Origin: a bacterium
GTDB taxonomy: Bacteria > 4484-113 > JAGGVC01
DNA: 64,000 bases
Direction: 5' to 3'
Assembly (NCBI GenBank): GCA_039961635.1
Contig: JABRWB010000058.1
Span: 16,796 to 80,795 of the forward strand
Under the pieces are notes generated by a model. That model was not told the origin of the DNA and made no database searches. It saw only the letters and a program-made list of their open reading frames with translations. Positions within the stretch are counted from its first letter, which is position 1. Every line of letters begins with the position of its first letter. Position numbers and translations under genes: made by a program. Shown here piece by piece: positions 1 through 9,100 of the stretch.

Positions 1-519
1 CTGACCGCCGAAACGCTCGAAGACGCAAAGGGCGCAATCGGCGAGCTGCGCGGCACGCTGAACTCGGTCAACGAAAAGGTGACCGAGGTATCGAAACTTT
101 CCAAGATCGATGTATCCGGACGCGTAGGCGGCCGCTACGTACATCAGGACGATCCGGCGCCTGGAACCGACGAAAACCAGGCTCTCGCCGACGTGGAAAT
201 GCAGGCGGAAACGCGCCGCGGATTCGTTCGCGTGGGCGTCGAAGGGATCGGCGAGGACTCGACGCTGAATCTTCAAGGGGGGCGGCGCATTACGCCCGAT
301 CTTTCGATGCGCGGCGGTATCGTCAGGAGCAAGATCGGCCTCGGCATGGATTACAGGATGGGGCGCGCCATGTGGTCGCTTAACGGATACGATCCGAACG
401 ATCCCAAAATCAACTCCTATCTCGGTTTCAAATTGAACAGCGATTACTCGCTTCGCATCGGGGTGGAGGATGCTTTCGGCGAGCAAAACCTGATGGCGGG
501 ATTGACGTTTGAGTTTTAG
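1..519 (+). CDS. MCE/MlaD-type lipid transport protein, C-terminal part (5' end outside window)
   Basis: Open from base 1 in frame 1 to the TAG at 517-519; the 5' end is missing. The first ~25 residues are helical and heptad-like (ETLEDAKGAIGELRGTLNSV), as in the coiled coil after an MCE domain. After residue ~35 the chain becomes alternating beta-strand sequence with a glycine-rich core (ITPDLSMRGGIVRSKIG) and ends in a terminal Phe, like an outer-membrane barrel. I recall MlaD-family proteins of several diderm phyla with such tails, but the diagnostic MCE domain is not visible here. It overlaps or abuts the TamB gene, so both probably belong to one operon for phospholipid traffic between membranes. 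The family call is inferred from the tail and neighbour. Confidence 0.6.
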   Translation: MTAETLEDAKGAIGELRGTLNSVNEKVTEVSKLSKIDVSGRVGGRYVHQDDPAPGTDENQALADVEMQAETRRGFVRVGVEGIGEDSTLNLQGGRRITPDLSMRGGIVRSKIGLGMDYRMGRAMWSLNGYDPNDPKINSYLGFKLNSDYSLRIGVEDAFGEQNLMAGLTFEF

Positions 520-532
520 GCGGCGAAGCGCA

Positions 533-3500
533 ATGCCCGTTGGCGGAAAAAAGCTGCAAGGGGAACCGGGGACATATGCCGTCCGCAAATCCGGGCGCGG
601 CAGGCTCGTTTTGGCCGCGCTGGTCTGGCTTGCGATAATCGCCGCTACGGTTTTCGCTTTGTTCCGGTTCTACCTGGGCGGGATGATTTCGAAGCTTCTC
701 GTTAAAATCGCCAACGACAATCTGAACGGCACGGTCGAATTCGAGCGGATATCGCTCAACGTATTCACCGGCACGGCGCGCGTTTCGGATATCCGCATTT
801 TCGACATCGAAGGCGGCTCCCCGGTCGTAGAAGTGCCGGAAGTGGAAATCGACGTTTGGCCGCTACTCGGGAAAAACTTTACGGCTACGATCAAGAACGC
901 GCGAATTTCGGCGGTGCGGAATCCGGACGGCTCGATCAATCTTTTAAGACTTCTTAAACCCAGGGAAGAAAAAAGAGAGCCTGCCTGGAATGCAACCATA
1001 GATTGGTACGGAATCACCATAGATGCGGATGACAATTTCGGCATTCCGCCGGAGCAGCTCGCACGGATGCGAGGCGAGAACGGTTCGATAACAAAAGCGG
1101 AAAAATTTATCGCGCTTCTCGGACTCGAAGCGGATAAGGCTCAAACAAAGCGCTTCTCCCATTCGATTACGCTCGAACGGATATCCGGCGCGCTGCGATT
1201 CAAGGCCGCAGGAAGGGAAGCGACGGCGAGGTTCAAAGGCAGGCATGGCCAAACCGATTTTTCGGGCGATGCATTCCTGAATTTGGAGAGCGGAAGGGCA
1301 AGCGCAAATTTGACGTGGGGCAGGGAGGATTTCGAGTTCATCCGCGCTTACGCGGAGCAGGCGCTTCCGGTGATTTCGAAGCTCGATCCCCGTCTGGAAA
1401 TTGAGCGCGTGCAAATCGAATACGCCCGAATGTCCGATGGCACTTGGGGAGCCAAAATAGATGTTGATCTGCCCTTGGCCTCCGCAACGTTTTACCGCGA
1501 TACGCCGTTCGCTTTGACGGATTCGAAAGTGACCTATGATACGGGCGCAAAGCTGCTGGAGATAAAAAACGCGGGCGCGCGGTTCGGCGAGGCTGCCGCC
1601 TCGCTTTCCGGCTCCGCCGATTTCGCGAATGAAACTCTTGATTTCCAAGTCGCAATAAGGGACTTTGACCTATCCGTGCTGCCGGCCGCGAATGCGCCGT
1701 CGGGAATTTTGTCCGGGGATTTCAAGGTTGGCGGAACATTCTCCTCGCCGATGATTCGGGGGGGGGCGAAAGCAACCGGAGTATTCGCCGCAGGCCATGC
1801 CATCGGAAGCGTCGAAGCCGATTTTACCGCGTCTCCGGAACGCGCGGCCATTTCACGTTATTCGGTTTACGGAGGCGAAATAGCTGTTTCCGGCAGCGGC
1901 ATCGTGACAAACGCGCCGTCCGCGGAGTTTAACTACGTTTTTCCTCCCACCCAGATAAGCCGCCTGGAGAGGCTCGCAGGCGCCAAGAAGGGCTATGTGG
2001 AAGGTCTCATCGGCTCGTCGGGCCGCGTATCGTACGCCGATGGTTCGCTGTCGGTTTCGGGTAACGCGCTTTCGCCCCGCCTGATTGCATCGAACGTCGA
2101 GGTGGAAGGAGTGCGCGCCGAATTCAAATTCGACGGACGCTCGCTTGCGATACCATCTTTGAGATTCGATTATTCCGCGCCGGGCGGCGTGACGATCGAG
2201 ACGACTGCCCGGGTAAAGGCGGCCAACCTTTCCGGCGGCAAGATTCAAGTCGAGGTTGAATCCGAAAGCAGGCTGATTGGATTGGAATGGGCGGAGCACC
2301 ATCGCCCGCCTGCCGCCGCAGCGGCGGATCTGTTCGGAATTGTTCCCGAGACCGGCCTTGCGGTGGATCCGAATGCGCCCAAAAGGGGAGTGGTAATCGA
2401 AAGCACTGACCCGTCGAGAATTGGAATGGAAACCTGGTGGCCCAGAAAGCAGGACGGCCTGGAGTCGGGTATTTCCGATGGACAGGCGGAGGTAGAAGAG
2501 GCGGAAATTGTCGAAAGCGTGTTGGGAATATTGGCCCCTCCCGTAATGAAAACCGTCGCTTGGTTGAGGGAGGGCGAACTTGCACCCAAAGAACGCGGCG
2601 GGAAGAGCGTCCCGGCGGCCGACGGCGCTGTTCCGGTCGTAAAGTATGTTGGATTGGCGGTGCTTGACCCGGCCGCACGCGGCGGACAACCGCCCAATAT
2701 AACGCTTGAAGGACGGATGACGGCCGAGGGTATTTTGCTTAGGCCGGTGGATGTTGAAATAAAATCGGAAGGCGCGGCTGGAGAATCCTGGATTTACGCG
2801 ACGGCAACCGGGAAATACAAGGACAGGGGATTCATGGCGCGCGCCGGATACAGGCCTTGTCTTGGCTGCGACCACGAGTTTAATGTGTACTTGCTTTACG
2901 GCAGCAGCGATTTCGCAGCGAAAGGAACGGTGGATATTGAAAAGGCTGCGGTTTCGGCGAAAATCGAGAGCACCGCAATCCAGCTGGAAGACCTGCTGGA
3001 TGTCGAAGGGATGTACGGAAGCGCGACTCTCCAAGCTGACTTGTCGGGGGCGATTGCTGATCCGGAAGTAAATGGCGTGCTGTTGCTCGACAGCGCGGAT
3101 TATCAGTCCCCCCGTCAGTCGCAATCCTTGATTTCGTTCAGCGACGGCCGTTTTCCGTTTAAGGCCGACGCATCCGGGATTAAGCTTTCGGACGGGATGT
3201 TTCATTTGGGGGGCACATCCCTTTCGCTGAACGGTTCGGTTGAGAAAGGCACGATGAACGTCGTGCTTGCCGGCGACAGCTTTTCTCTGGGAGACCTGAC
3301 GCGCAACGCGTTTCCGGAAGTGGAAATTTCGGGGAAAGGCTCGCTTTCCGCATCGCTCACCGGTACGACTCGAAATCCGGACCTGCATCTGGCATATTTT
3401 CAAAGCGAGGGCGAGATTAACGGAGTGCCGTTTTCCGAAGCCGAGCTGACTGCGGAAGGCGATCTTTCCGGCATCGCAATCTCCAAGCTGAATTTGTCCA

Positions 3501-5869
3501 GCAAAGGCGGCCGAATTTCCGCATCCGGAAATCTTGACCTGATCGGCGATTTTCCTTTGAATGCCGGCATATCCGTGACCGATTTTCAGGCGGGCGTGGT
3601 GACCCCCCTTTTGCCGAAAGTGTCGGAGGCAAAACTTCTTGGAATCGTAAACGGCGATTTGGAAGTATCCGGAACGCTTAAATCGCCCGAGTTCCGGGTA
3701 ACGGGTTTGACGATGCGGGACGGGTCGATCCTCGGCCAGCCTCTGGACGAAGCGTTTATAACGCTCAGCTACGCCGGCGATGAAGTCAAAATCGACAATT
3801 TCAGCGTTCAGGCCGGCGAGAGCACTGTTGTCGCGCAGGGCACGATCAACAAAAGCAACTTCAGCGAATCGCAGTTGTCAATCGACGCGTCATTTCTTGA
3901 CCTTTCGCTGATAAATCCGTTTCTTCCGGAACGCATACCCGGCGAATTTCGAGGGAGCATTGGAATTAACACAATAGTCAAGTACGGTGATTTCGGGCCG
4001 TACATGCAGGGTTCTCTGCAAAGCGCGGGCGAGCTGGGATACGCGGACATTTCGCTCATCGGGGCCAGCGGCAATTTTACGGTTCGAGGCGACCGGATAG
4101 AGCTTGCGGACTTTGTTTTCATCAAGGAAAAAGGTTCATCGCTTCACATAGACGGAACGATTCCGCTTCCGAGCGAAGCTTCCGAGGCGATTTCCGAAAT
4201 CGAAGTTCCGGGTATTTCCGGTCCTTCCGAACAGGCATCGCCCGGCCGCTTCGACCTGCATATGAGATCCGACGATTTCGAAATTGCGTATCTGACCGCG
4301 CTTATGCCCAACCTTGACATCAGCTCCGGCGGCACACTGACTGCGGATTTGAAGGTTACCGGATCCCTCAACAATCCTCTGATAGAAGGTGCGGTGCGTG
4401 TGTCTGCGGTCGACGCGGAGTTTTGGGGCGTACGTGGCGAAGGGGAGGCGTACGCGCGCGACCTCAAGTCCGGCCCGGTGATTTCGGCGGGCGAGGTTAC
4501 GGGAACGATATCGCTGAAATACAATCCCAATCTTGATGCGAACACGTTTGAATTCGGCGAATTCAAGGTTTCCGAGACGACCGCGGGCGGCGTCAAAAAG
4601 GGCAAACCTGCGAAGCCGAAGCCGCTGTCGGCGGCCGGCCAACCGGAGGTGAAAGAGCACACCATAGAAATCGGCGGCGGGGGAACATTCAGGCTGCGTC
4701 CATTCAGGTTGTATCAGCTCGACGTGACCGCGATTCTGAAAAGGTTCGAGAAATTCACTCTGCCTGGCGTTTACCGCGGCCCGCTTGAAGGTTACGCCAC
4801 TTTCACCAAGAGTCTCACCGACATCAACGTGCACGTGGGCGGCTCGATGACGCTTGGCACGGGCGGGGTGTTCACTCTCAAAGCGCCCGATCCCGACAGG
4901 ACGCCGGTGTCGCTTCCAATCACGTTGGGAGAGCGCGCCAGTTCGTCCGGCCAGACGACGGCGGAAAACGCTGGTCCAATCGCTCCGCCGCAACGTACGA
5001 TTTCGCCTCAAATCCTCAAGCAGCCGCTTAAGCCGTTCGAAGTGTATATCGAAAAGGGAGTGACGGTGCGCTTCCCGCCGCTTGTGGATTTGCGCGCGGA
5101 AATCCAGGGGGCAAAGGACAAGGAAGGCAAAGTCTCGCCGTTGAAAATAAAGGGAGATTGGCCGAACCTTGAGCTTGAAGGCGTGCTGGAAAGCTATAAG
5201 GGAAGTTTGATTCTGCACCGCCACACGTTCCGGATCGTCGAGCCTCCGTTCGAAATAAGGTTCGATCCCAAAAACGTGGACGAATTCGGAGTTCAGTACG
5301 CGTACGCTAAGGGAAAAGCCGCGGTCGTGCTGCCCGGCGGCGCGGGCGGATCAGGAATGGACGATTTCGACTTGTTTGACAATGACCTGACGATATACGT
5401 CAACATGGACAATCCGCTTACTTTGAACGCGCTCGGAGATGTGAGGCTCACAAGCGATCCGCCGCTTCCGGACGACGAGATAAAGCGCCGGATGCTCGGA
5501 GTGCTTCCGCCGGAAGGTTCTGTGCAGGGGCTGTCTCCCGAAATCCGCGACGAGCTTTACAATCTTGTAAGCGCAAGGGTGAGCAGGTTGCTCGAGGAAA
5601 AGCTGGACGTGGAGCAGTTCTCGCTGCGGATCGGCGAGCGGCAGGAGCTTTATGTGGACATCGAAAAGGAAATATCGGACAGACTTTCGCTGCTGTACAG
5701 CGCGACCTACTTCACCAGCGACGGCGAAAACGAAAAGGAGCAATTCGGCTTGAAGTACACATTCCTCAAAAGGCGGCTGTTGAGCGCTTACGTGGAAGCG
5801 CTTTACGATAACACCGACAGCGGCTTTTACGGAAACGAGTTGAATGTCGTGCTGCGCAGGAAGTTTTAG
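533..5869 (+). CDS. tamB: TamB-type translocation/inter-membrane lipid transport protein
   Basis: About 1778 residues from the ATG at 533; a TTG at 509 would overlap the upstream gene by 11 bases. One N-terminal membrane anchor (around residues 23-45, LVLAALVWLAIIAATVFAL) is followed by more than 1500 residues of repetitive beta-strand sequence of AsmA/TamB type. The C-terminus carries the DUF490/TamB domain, with the LLGVLPPEGSV..LSPEIRDEL region near residue 1670 and a strand-rich end finishing in Phe. TamB-family proteins span the periplasm as a hydrophobic groove that moves phospholipids to the outer membrane or assists barrel assembly; no TamA partner is visible. A run of nine G lies inside the gene at 1758-1766. 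Family assignment is firm; the exact cargo is unknown. Confidence 0.9.
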   Translation: MPVGGKKLQGEPGTYAVRKSGRGRLVLAALVWLAIIAATVFALFRFYLGGMISKLLVKIANDNLNGTVEFERISLNVFTGTARVSDIRIFDIEGGSPVVEVPEVEIDVWPLLGKNFTATIKNARISAVRNPDGSINLLRLLKPREEKREPAWNATIDWYGITIDADDNFGIPPEQLARMRGENGSITKAEKFIALLGLEADKAQTKRFSHSITLERISGALRFKAAGREATARFKGRHGQTDFSGDAFLNLESGRASANLTWGREDFEFIRAYAEQALPVISKLDPRLEIERVQIEYARMSDGTWGAKIDVDLPLASATFYRDTPFALTDSKVTYDTGAKLLEIKNAGARFGEAAASLSGSADFANETLDFQVAIRDFDLSVLPAANAPSGILSGDFKVGGTFSSPMIRGGAKATGVFAAGHAIGSVEADFTASPERAAISRYSVYGGEIAVSGSGIVTNAPSAEFNYVFPPTQISRLERLAGAKKGYVEGLIGSSGRVSYADGSLSVSGNALSPRLIASNVEVEGVRAEFKFDGRSLAIPSLRFDYSAPGGVTIETTARVKAANLSGGKIQVEVESESRLIGLEWAEHHRPPAAAAADLFGIVPETGLAVDPNAPKRGVVIESTDPSRIGMETWWPRKQDGLESGISDGQAEVEEAEIVESVLGILAPPVMKTVAWLREGELAPKERGGKSVPAADGAVPVVKYVGLAVLDPAARGGQPPNITLEGRMTAEGILLRPVDVEIKSEGAAGESWIYATATGKYKDRGFMARAGYRPCLGCDHEFNVYLLYGSSDFAAKGTVDIEKAAVSAKIESTAIQLEDLLDVEGMYGSATLQADLSGAIADPEVNGVLLLDSADYQSPRQSQSLISFSDGRFPFKADASGIKLSDGMFHLGGTSLSLNGSVEKGTMNVVLAGDSFSLGDLTRNAFPEVEISGKGSLSASLTGTTRNPDLHLAYFQSEGEINGVPFSEAELTAEGDLSGIAISKLNLSSKGGRISASGNLDLIGDFPLNAGISVTDFQAGVVTPLLPKVSEAKLLGIVNGDLEVSGTLKSPEFRVTGLTMRDGSILGQPLDEAFITLSYAGDEVKIDNFSVQAGESTVVAQGTINKSNFSESQLSIDASFLDLSLINPFLPERIPGEFRGSIGINTIVKYGDFGPYMQGSLQSAGELGYADISLIGASGNFTVRGDRIELADFVFIKEKGSSLHIDGTIPLPSEASEAISEIEVPGISGPSEQASPGRFDLHMRSDDFEIAYLTALMPNLDISSGGTLTADLKVTGSLNNPLIEGAVRVSAVDAEFWGVRGEGEAYARDLKSGPVISAGEVTGTISLKYNPNLDANTFEFGEFKVSETTAGGVKKGKPAKPKPLSAAGQPEVKEHTIEIGGGGTFRLRPFRLYQLDVTAILKRFEKFTLPGVYRGPLEGYATFTKSLTDINVHVGGSMTLGTGGVFTLKAPDPDRTPVSLPITLGERASSSGQTTAENAGPIAPPQRTISPQILKQPLKPFEVYIEKGVTVRFPPLVDLRAEIQGAKDKEGKVSPLKIKGDWPNLELEGVLESYKGSLILHRHTFRIVEPPFEIRFDPKNVDEFGVQYAYAKGKAAVVLPGGAGGSGMDDFDLFDNDLTIYVNMDNPLTLNALGDVRLTSDPPLPDDEIKRRMLGVLPPEGSVQGLSPEIRDELYNLVSARVSRLLEEKLDVEQFSLRIGERQELYVDIEKEISDRLSLLYSATYFTSDGENEKEQFGLKYTFLKRRLLSAYVEALYDNTDSGFYGNELNVVLRRKF

Positions 5870-5928
5870 TCCGAGCCGCGCGCGCCGGCCGAACGAAGTC
5901 GCAATCCCTCCGCCCATGCGATTTCGGT

Positions 5929-5940
5929 TACAATAGTCCC
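5929..5940 (+). promoter_or_regulatory. -10 box directly before a GTG start (leaderless candidate)
   Basis: TACAAT at 5929-5934 is followed by only six bases before the GTG at 5941. Transcription normally starts about seven bases after a -10 box, which would put the mRNA 5' end at the start codon. No Shine-Dalgarno sequence is present and no good -35 was found. Confidence 0.5.
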
Positions 5941-6675
5941 GTGACGAATCTTGTTTTAATCATTCTGGTGGCCCTCGTCAAAGCGCTCGGCGGCGGCGGG
6001 CTGGTCGAAAAAGAAGTCGCCAAGGCCGTAGAGCAGGCGCTGGGCGACAAGGTGAAGGGCGTCAATGTCCAAATCTCGGCCGATCCCGCGACGTTCGTCG
6101 CCAAGGGCAAAATCAAGGGCATCGTGTTCATACTGGAGGATTTCGACGTGGATCCGATCGTGATCGAGACGACGAAAATCTCCATAGACGGCCTGAAAAT
6201 GAACACGAAAGACGCGATTCTCGGCAAGGACGCGAAGATCAAGGAAATCGGCCCCGCTTCATGGGAGCTCGTGATCGGAGTCAACCAGTTGACCGCGGCG
6301 GTTCGCGAAAAGGCTCCGTTAATCGAGTCGCCGTATTTCAGGACGGTCGGCAACCAGCTCGAATTCACCGGCAGCTACCGGCTGAACAAGTACATTTCGG
6401 TGCCGTTCAAGGCGCGGGGAAGGCTGCGCGCTGTTTCAGGCAAGCGCGTGATGCTCGACCTGACGCATATGGACGTAAGCGGCCTGGGCATTCCTTCCGG
6501 AATAAAGGGTATGGTCGAGAAGGAAGTGAACCCGCTTCTCGACGTGGACAAGCTGATGGCCGGCAAGCGCGAGGAAATCGCGGCCTACGAGATGACGCTC
6601 AACCGCGAACTGAATCCGTTTATAGATGAAATCACGATCGGGGACGGCAAGATCGTGGGAACCGGAACTATTTAG
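5941..6675 (+). CDS. LmeA/DUF2993-like lipid-binding protein
   Basis: A 244-residue protein with a short N-terminal hydrophobic stretch (LVLIILVALVKALGGGG) that may be a weak signal or anchor. The rest alternates strands and helices in the style of the DUF2993/LmeA family: an EKEVAKAVEQAL amphipathic segment, the IVFILEDFDVDPIVIE core, and a late GMVEKEVNPLLDVDKL segment. LmeA of actinobacteria binds phosphoinositides in the periplasm during lipoglycan synthesis; other members are poorly studied. It follows TamB by 71 bases in the same direction but has its own -10 box with the GTG start six bases downstream. A role in envelope lipid handling is inferred from family and neighbours. Confidence 0.65.
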   Translation: MTNLVLIILVALVKALGGGGLVEKEVAKAVEQALGDKVKGVNVQISADPATFVAKGKIKGIVFILEDFDVDPIVIETTKISIDGLKMNTKDAILGKDAKIKEIGPASWELVIGVNQLTAAVREKAPLIESPYFRTVGNQLEFTGSYRLNKYISVPFKARGRLRAVSGKRVMLDLTHMDVSGLGIPSGIKGMVEKEVNPLLDVDKLMAGKREEIAAYEMTLNRELNPFIDEITIGDGKIVGTGTI

Positions 6676-6688
6676 ACCGCCTGACGGT

Positions 6689-6940
6689 TTACTTGCCCTT
6701 CTTTTTCAGGACGGCGGCTCTCAACCTTTCTTCAAATTCGTACTCGTCGCGCACGCCCTTGACGTCCGGATTGAGCCACATGCCGAGTTTGACCAATGCG
6801 CGCAGAATTTGAGTCGCGCGCAACGCGGAGCCTTGGGTGAATTTCGCTTCGCGGGCGCATGCGTCCAGCCACGCCATCATGTCTCGCGTGAACGCCGCGG
6901 GAATGCGGTGCATGTCTTCCGTAAGTTTTTTGGCAGGCAT
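6689..6940 (-). CDS. Small hypothetical protein
   Basis: An 83-residue basic protein starting at ATG 6940 with an AGGGG-type ribosome binding site (minus strand AAGGGGTGACCT before the ATG). The chain is predicted mostly helical, with an acidic stretch EYEFEERL and a Lys-rich end (LKKKGK). It has no signal peptide or membrane segment. It sits tail-to-tail with the LmeA-like gene, 13 bases apart. I do not recognise the family. The MPAKKLTEDMHRIPAAFTRDMMAWLDA opening resembles small DNA-binding or antitoxin-like proteins, but no toxin partner is adjacent, so no function is proposed. Confidence 0.55.
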   Translation of the reverse strand: MPAKKLTEDMHRIPAAFTRDMMAWLDACAREAKFTQGSALRATQILRALVKLGMWLNPDVKGVRDEYEFEERLRAAVLKKKGK

Positions 6941-7042
6941 AGGTCACCCCTTGTGTTAAAACATTTAAGAGCCGTCAGTTTAGCATATTTTCAGCCATTT
7001 GACCACAAGTATCCAAAAATCCGAAAGGCCGCGCCGGTTCGC

Positions 7043-7870
7043 CTATTTCCCGGCGGGATAGAACTTTATCTGCGGAATCAGGAACCGCATGAACGCCGTT
7101 TCCTCCTCCGTTCCTATTTTCGAATAAGTGCGGGTGAGCGTTGAAAAAGTCGAAACTCCGGCGATTTCGCAAGGCGCGCCGTCAGTCAGCCTGATTTTGG
7201 AAAAGTCCAGCGCGCGGCCTTGGGCCGCCATTTCGATCTTGAATTCCTCGAATTTCCGCCGCAGCCGCTCCAGTTTCTCGGCCGCCGAAATCTCCTCGAA
7301 CGGCGCTCCCATTTTCTCCGTCAAATCGCGCGCCGGTACTCCTCCGTACACGCGGTTCGGAGGAATGTCATGCGTAACAGCCGCGTTCGACAGCACCAGC
7401 GACTTTGCGCCGATGTTCACCGGCGCGACGGTCACGCCCACGCCCAACCATACGTCGTCGCCCAGAGTGGCCGGCTTGGTTGAATGATATCTGCATCCTT
7501 CCACGGTGTCCCCTCCGGTGAAATGCGTCCAGATGTTGCACTTGGAGGACAAAATGCAGCCGCGCCCGATGTTCAACGGCGCATTGCAATTGAGCACGAC
7601 GTCCTGGCCGATCCAGCAGCAATGCCCGATTGAAACCGTCTCGTATCCGTACACCGTGCATGGGCCGTTGATGGTGCACCAGTCCCCGATTTCGATGGAT
7701 TTCAGCGCCGCGCGAAAACCCTTTCGCACATGGGTGTGATCGCCGATGACCACCCTTTCGGCGGGATTTCCGTCAAGTCCGCGGATTTTCACGTCCTCGT
7801 CCACAACAGCGCTTGGAGAAATAATGATCTCTTTCGCAAATATGCCTTCAAGTTTTCTTTCCTCGGTCAC
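7043..7870 (-). CDS. Hexapeptide-repeat (left-handed beta-helix) acyltransferase
   Basis: A 275-residue protein from GTG 7870. Residues ~25-190 are hexapeptide repeats ([LIV]GxxxX type: IGDHTHVRKG, IGHCCWIGQDVVLN, IGRGCILSSKCNIW, LGDDVWLGVGVTVAP, IGAKSLVLSNAAVT), closing with the GGVPARDL motif typical of the CysE/LacA/NodL superfamily. The His in NIWTHFTGGD/CRYHSTKP is a candidate catalytic base. About 80 residues after the helix form a helical tail with no recognised motif. Such enzymes acetylate sugars, amino acids or xenobiotics from acetyl-CoA in the cytoplasm; the acceptor cannot be told. The start is leaderless-looking: TACAAT lies six bases upstream. Confidence 0.8.
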   Translation of the reverse strand: MTEERKLEGIFAKEIIISPSAVVDEDVKIRGLDGNPAERVVIGDHTHVRKGFRAALKSIEIGDWCTINGPCTVYGYETVSIGHCCWIGQDVVLNCNAPLNIGRGCILSSKCNIWTHFTGGDTVEGCRYHSTKPATLGDDVWLGVGVTVAPVNIGAKSLVLSNAAVTHDIPPNRVYGGVPARDLTEKMGAPFEEISAAEKLERLRRKFEEFKIEMAAQGRALDFSKIRLTDGAPCEIAGVSTFSTLTRTYSKIGTEEETAFMRFLIPQIKFYPAGK

Positions 7871-7885
7871 GAAGTGATTGTATCA
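7871..7885 (-). promoter_or_regulatory. Extended -10 box directly before a GTG start (leaderless candidate)
   Basis: On the minus strand TGA-TACAAT (7885 to 7877) is followed by CACTTC and then the GTG at 7870, a six-base gap. No ribosome binding site fits in the gap. Confidence 0.5.
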
Positions 7886-7993
7886 CCGAATCATTCGTTT
7901 GGACAGCCGCAGGTATTCACCGAATTTCTGCATAGTCGGATTCTCGGCGTGTCGCGCCCGGTCGCGATTTCACTGTTTTCAAACACTTCGGCA

Positions 7994-8002
7994 TGGTATA
8001 GA
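7994..8002 (+). promoter_or_regulatory. Extended -10 promoter for the TerC gene
   Basis: TGGTATAGA matches an extended -10 (TGn + TATAGA at 7997-8002). A ribosome binding site AGGGAG at 8024-8029 precedes the TTG at 8036, giving a leader of roughly 25 bases. Confidence 0.5.
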
Positions 8003-8035
8003 ATGTTGGCTTCATTTTCCATCAGGGAGCACTGC

Positions 8036-9073
8036 TTGGCGAGTATTTTTCTTTGGCCCCAGGGGGCCTTTCTTTTTGCCGCGGCGGCGCGCGATGCCGG
8101 GCACGCGCCCGCGTCAGAGGGACCGGTTTGGCCGGTTTGGGCATGGATCGCCTTTGTCGCGTTCATCCTCGCTATGCTCGCGATCGATCTCGGACTGCTG
8201 CACAAGCGCGCGCATGAAGTAAAACTCAAGGAAGCGCTTACCTGGTGCGCAATCTGGATATCGCTGGCGTTCGCCTTCAATATCCTTGTCTGGGTGCTTC
8301 ACGGTCCAACCCAGGCGCTGGAGTTTCTCACCGGTTACGTTATCGAGTACTCGCTTTCAGTCGACAACATTTTCGTATTCATCCTTATATTCAATTACTT
8401 TCATGTGCCGCCGGCGTATCAGCACCGCGTGCTTTTTTGGGGGATTATCGGCGCGCTGACGATGCGCGCCGGCATGATCGCTGCGGGCGTGGCGCTGATT
8501 ACGGCGTTTCACTGGATCGTTTACGTTTTCGGCGCGTTTCTTGTGTTTTCCGGAATCAAAATGATTTCCTCCAAGGGCAAGAAGTTCGAGCCGGAAAGGA
8601 ACCCGCTGCTGAAAATTATCCGCAGGATCGTCCCGTTGACGGACGGCTTCCGCGGCCAGGCCTTTTTCGTCCGCATCGCCGGCGGAGTCTACTCCACGCC
8701 GCTTTTCATCGTGCTTGTGCTTGTCGAGTTCACCGACCTGGTTTTCGCCCTGGATTCCATTCCCGCGATTCTCGCGATCACCAAAAACGCGTTCATCGTG
8801 TTCACTTCGAACGTTTTCGCGATTCTCGGACTGCGCTCGCTTTACTTCGCGCTTGCGGGAGTGATGAATATGTTCCGGTACCTGCATTACGGCCTGTCCG
8901 CGGTGTTGATTTTCGTCGGCGTCAAAATGGTTATGAACGGTATCGTAGGCGAAGGATTCATCCCGATTGGAGTATCGCTCGGCGTCGTCGCGGCGCTTAT
9001 CGCCGCAAGCGTTCTGGCGTCTATTTACATTCCCGCGAAGCCGACTGAAGGCCACGGCCACGGCTCGGTATAA
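8036..9073 (+). CDS. TerC family integral membrane protein
   Basis: About 345 residues. I chose TTG 8036 because AGGGAG stands six bases before it and a -10 box lies just upstream; an in-frame ATG at 8003 would overlap the promoter. An N-terminal signal-like stretch precedes the TerC core: WAWIAFVAFILAMLAIDLGLLHKR, the ALTWCAIWISLAFAFNI helix, the YVIEYSLSVDNIFVF motif with its conserved acidic residues, and FTDLVFALDSIPAILAIT. At least eight membrane helices are visible. TerC/Alx proteins export manganese and are linked to tellurite resistance; they also act at the translocon in metalating exoenzymes. A terminator-like hairpin lies within the first codons. Confidence 0.9.
   Translation: MASIFLWPQGAFLFAAAARDAGHAPASEGPVWPVWAWIAFVAFILAMLAIDLGLLHKRAHEVKLKEALTWCAIWISLAFAFNILVWVLHGPTQALEFLTGYVIEYSLSVDNIFVFILIFNYFHVPPAYQHRVLFWGIIGALTMRAGMIAAGVALITAFHWIVYVFGAFLVFSGIKMISSKGKKFEPERNPLLKIIRRIVPLTDGFRGQAFFVRIAGGVYSTPLFIVLVLVEFTDLVFALDSIPAILAITKNAFIVFTSNVFAILGLRSLYFALAGVMNMFRYLHYGLSAVLIFVGVKMVMNGIVGEGFIPIGVSLGVVAALIAASVLASIYIPAKPTEGHGHGSV
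8055..8077 (+). promoter_or_regulatory. Terminator-like hairpin plus T-run at the start of the TerC gene
   Basis: GGCCCC (8055-8060) and GGGGCC (8063-8068) form a perfect six-base stem, followed at once by TTTCTTTTT (8069-8077). It sits over codons 7-14 of the TTG-started gene. It looks like an intrinsic terminator or attenuator, but the small loop and coding location leave this uncertain. Confidence 0.4.
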
Positions 9074-9082
9074 CCCTCACGC

Positions 9083-9100
9083 TGTGATAAACTCCGCGCC
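9083..9100 (+). promoter_or_regulatory. Extended -10 box close to the Maf start
   Basis: TGT-GATAAA (9083-9091) precedes the GTG at 9101 by nine bases, with no Shine-Dalgarno sequence. The transcript would begin within a few bases of the start codon. Confidence 0.4.

Noticed and set aside
1853..3403. A 516-codon frame on the minus strand inside tamB
   Set aside because: It lies wholly within a clear TamB reading frame, has Arg/His/Asn-rich composition typical of an antisense shadow, and shows no recognisable domain.
6689..6940. The small basic protein as an antitoxin
   Set aside because: No partner gene or DNA-binding motif supports it; it is left as hypothetical.
7980..8080. yybP-ykoY manganese riboswitch before the TerC gene
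   Set aside because: Only about 30 bases separate the promoter from the start, and the conserved riboswitch core sequence is not present.
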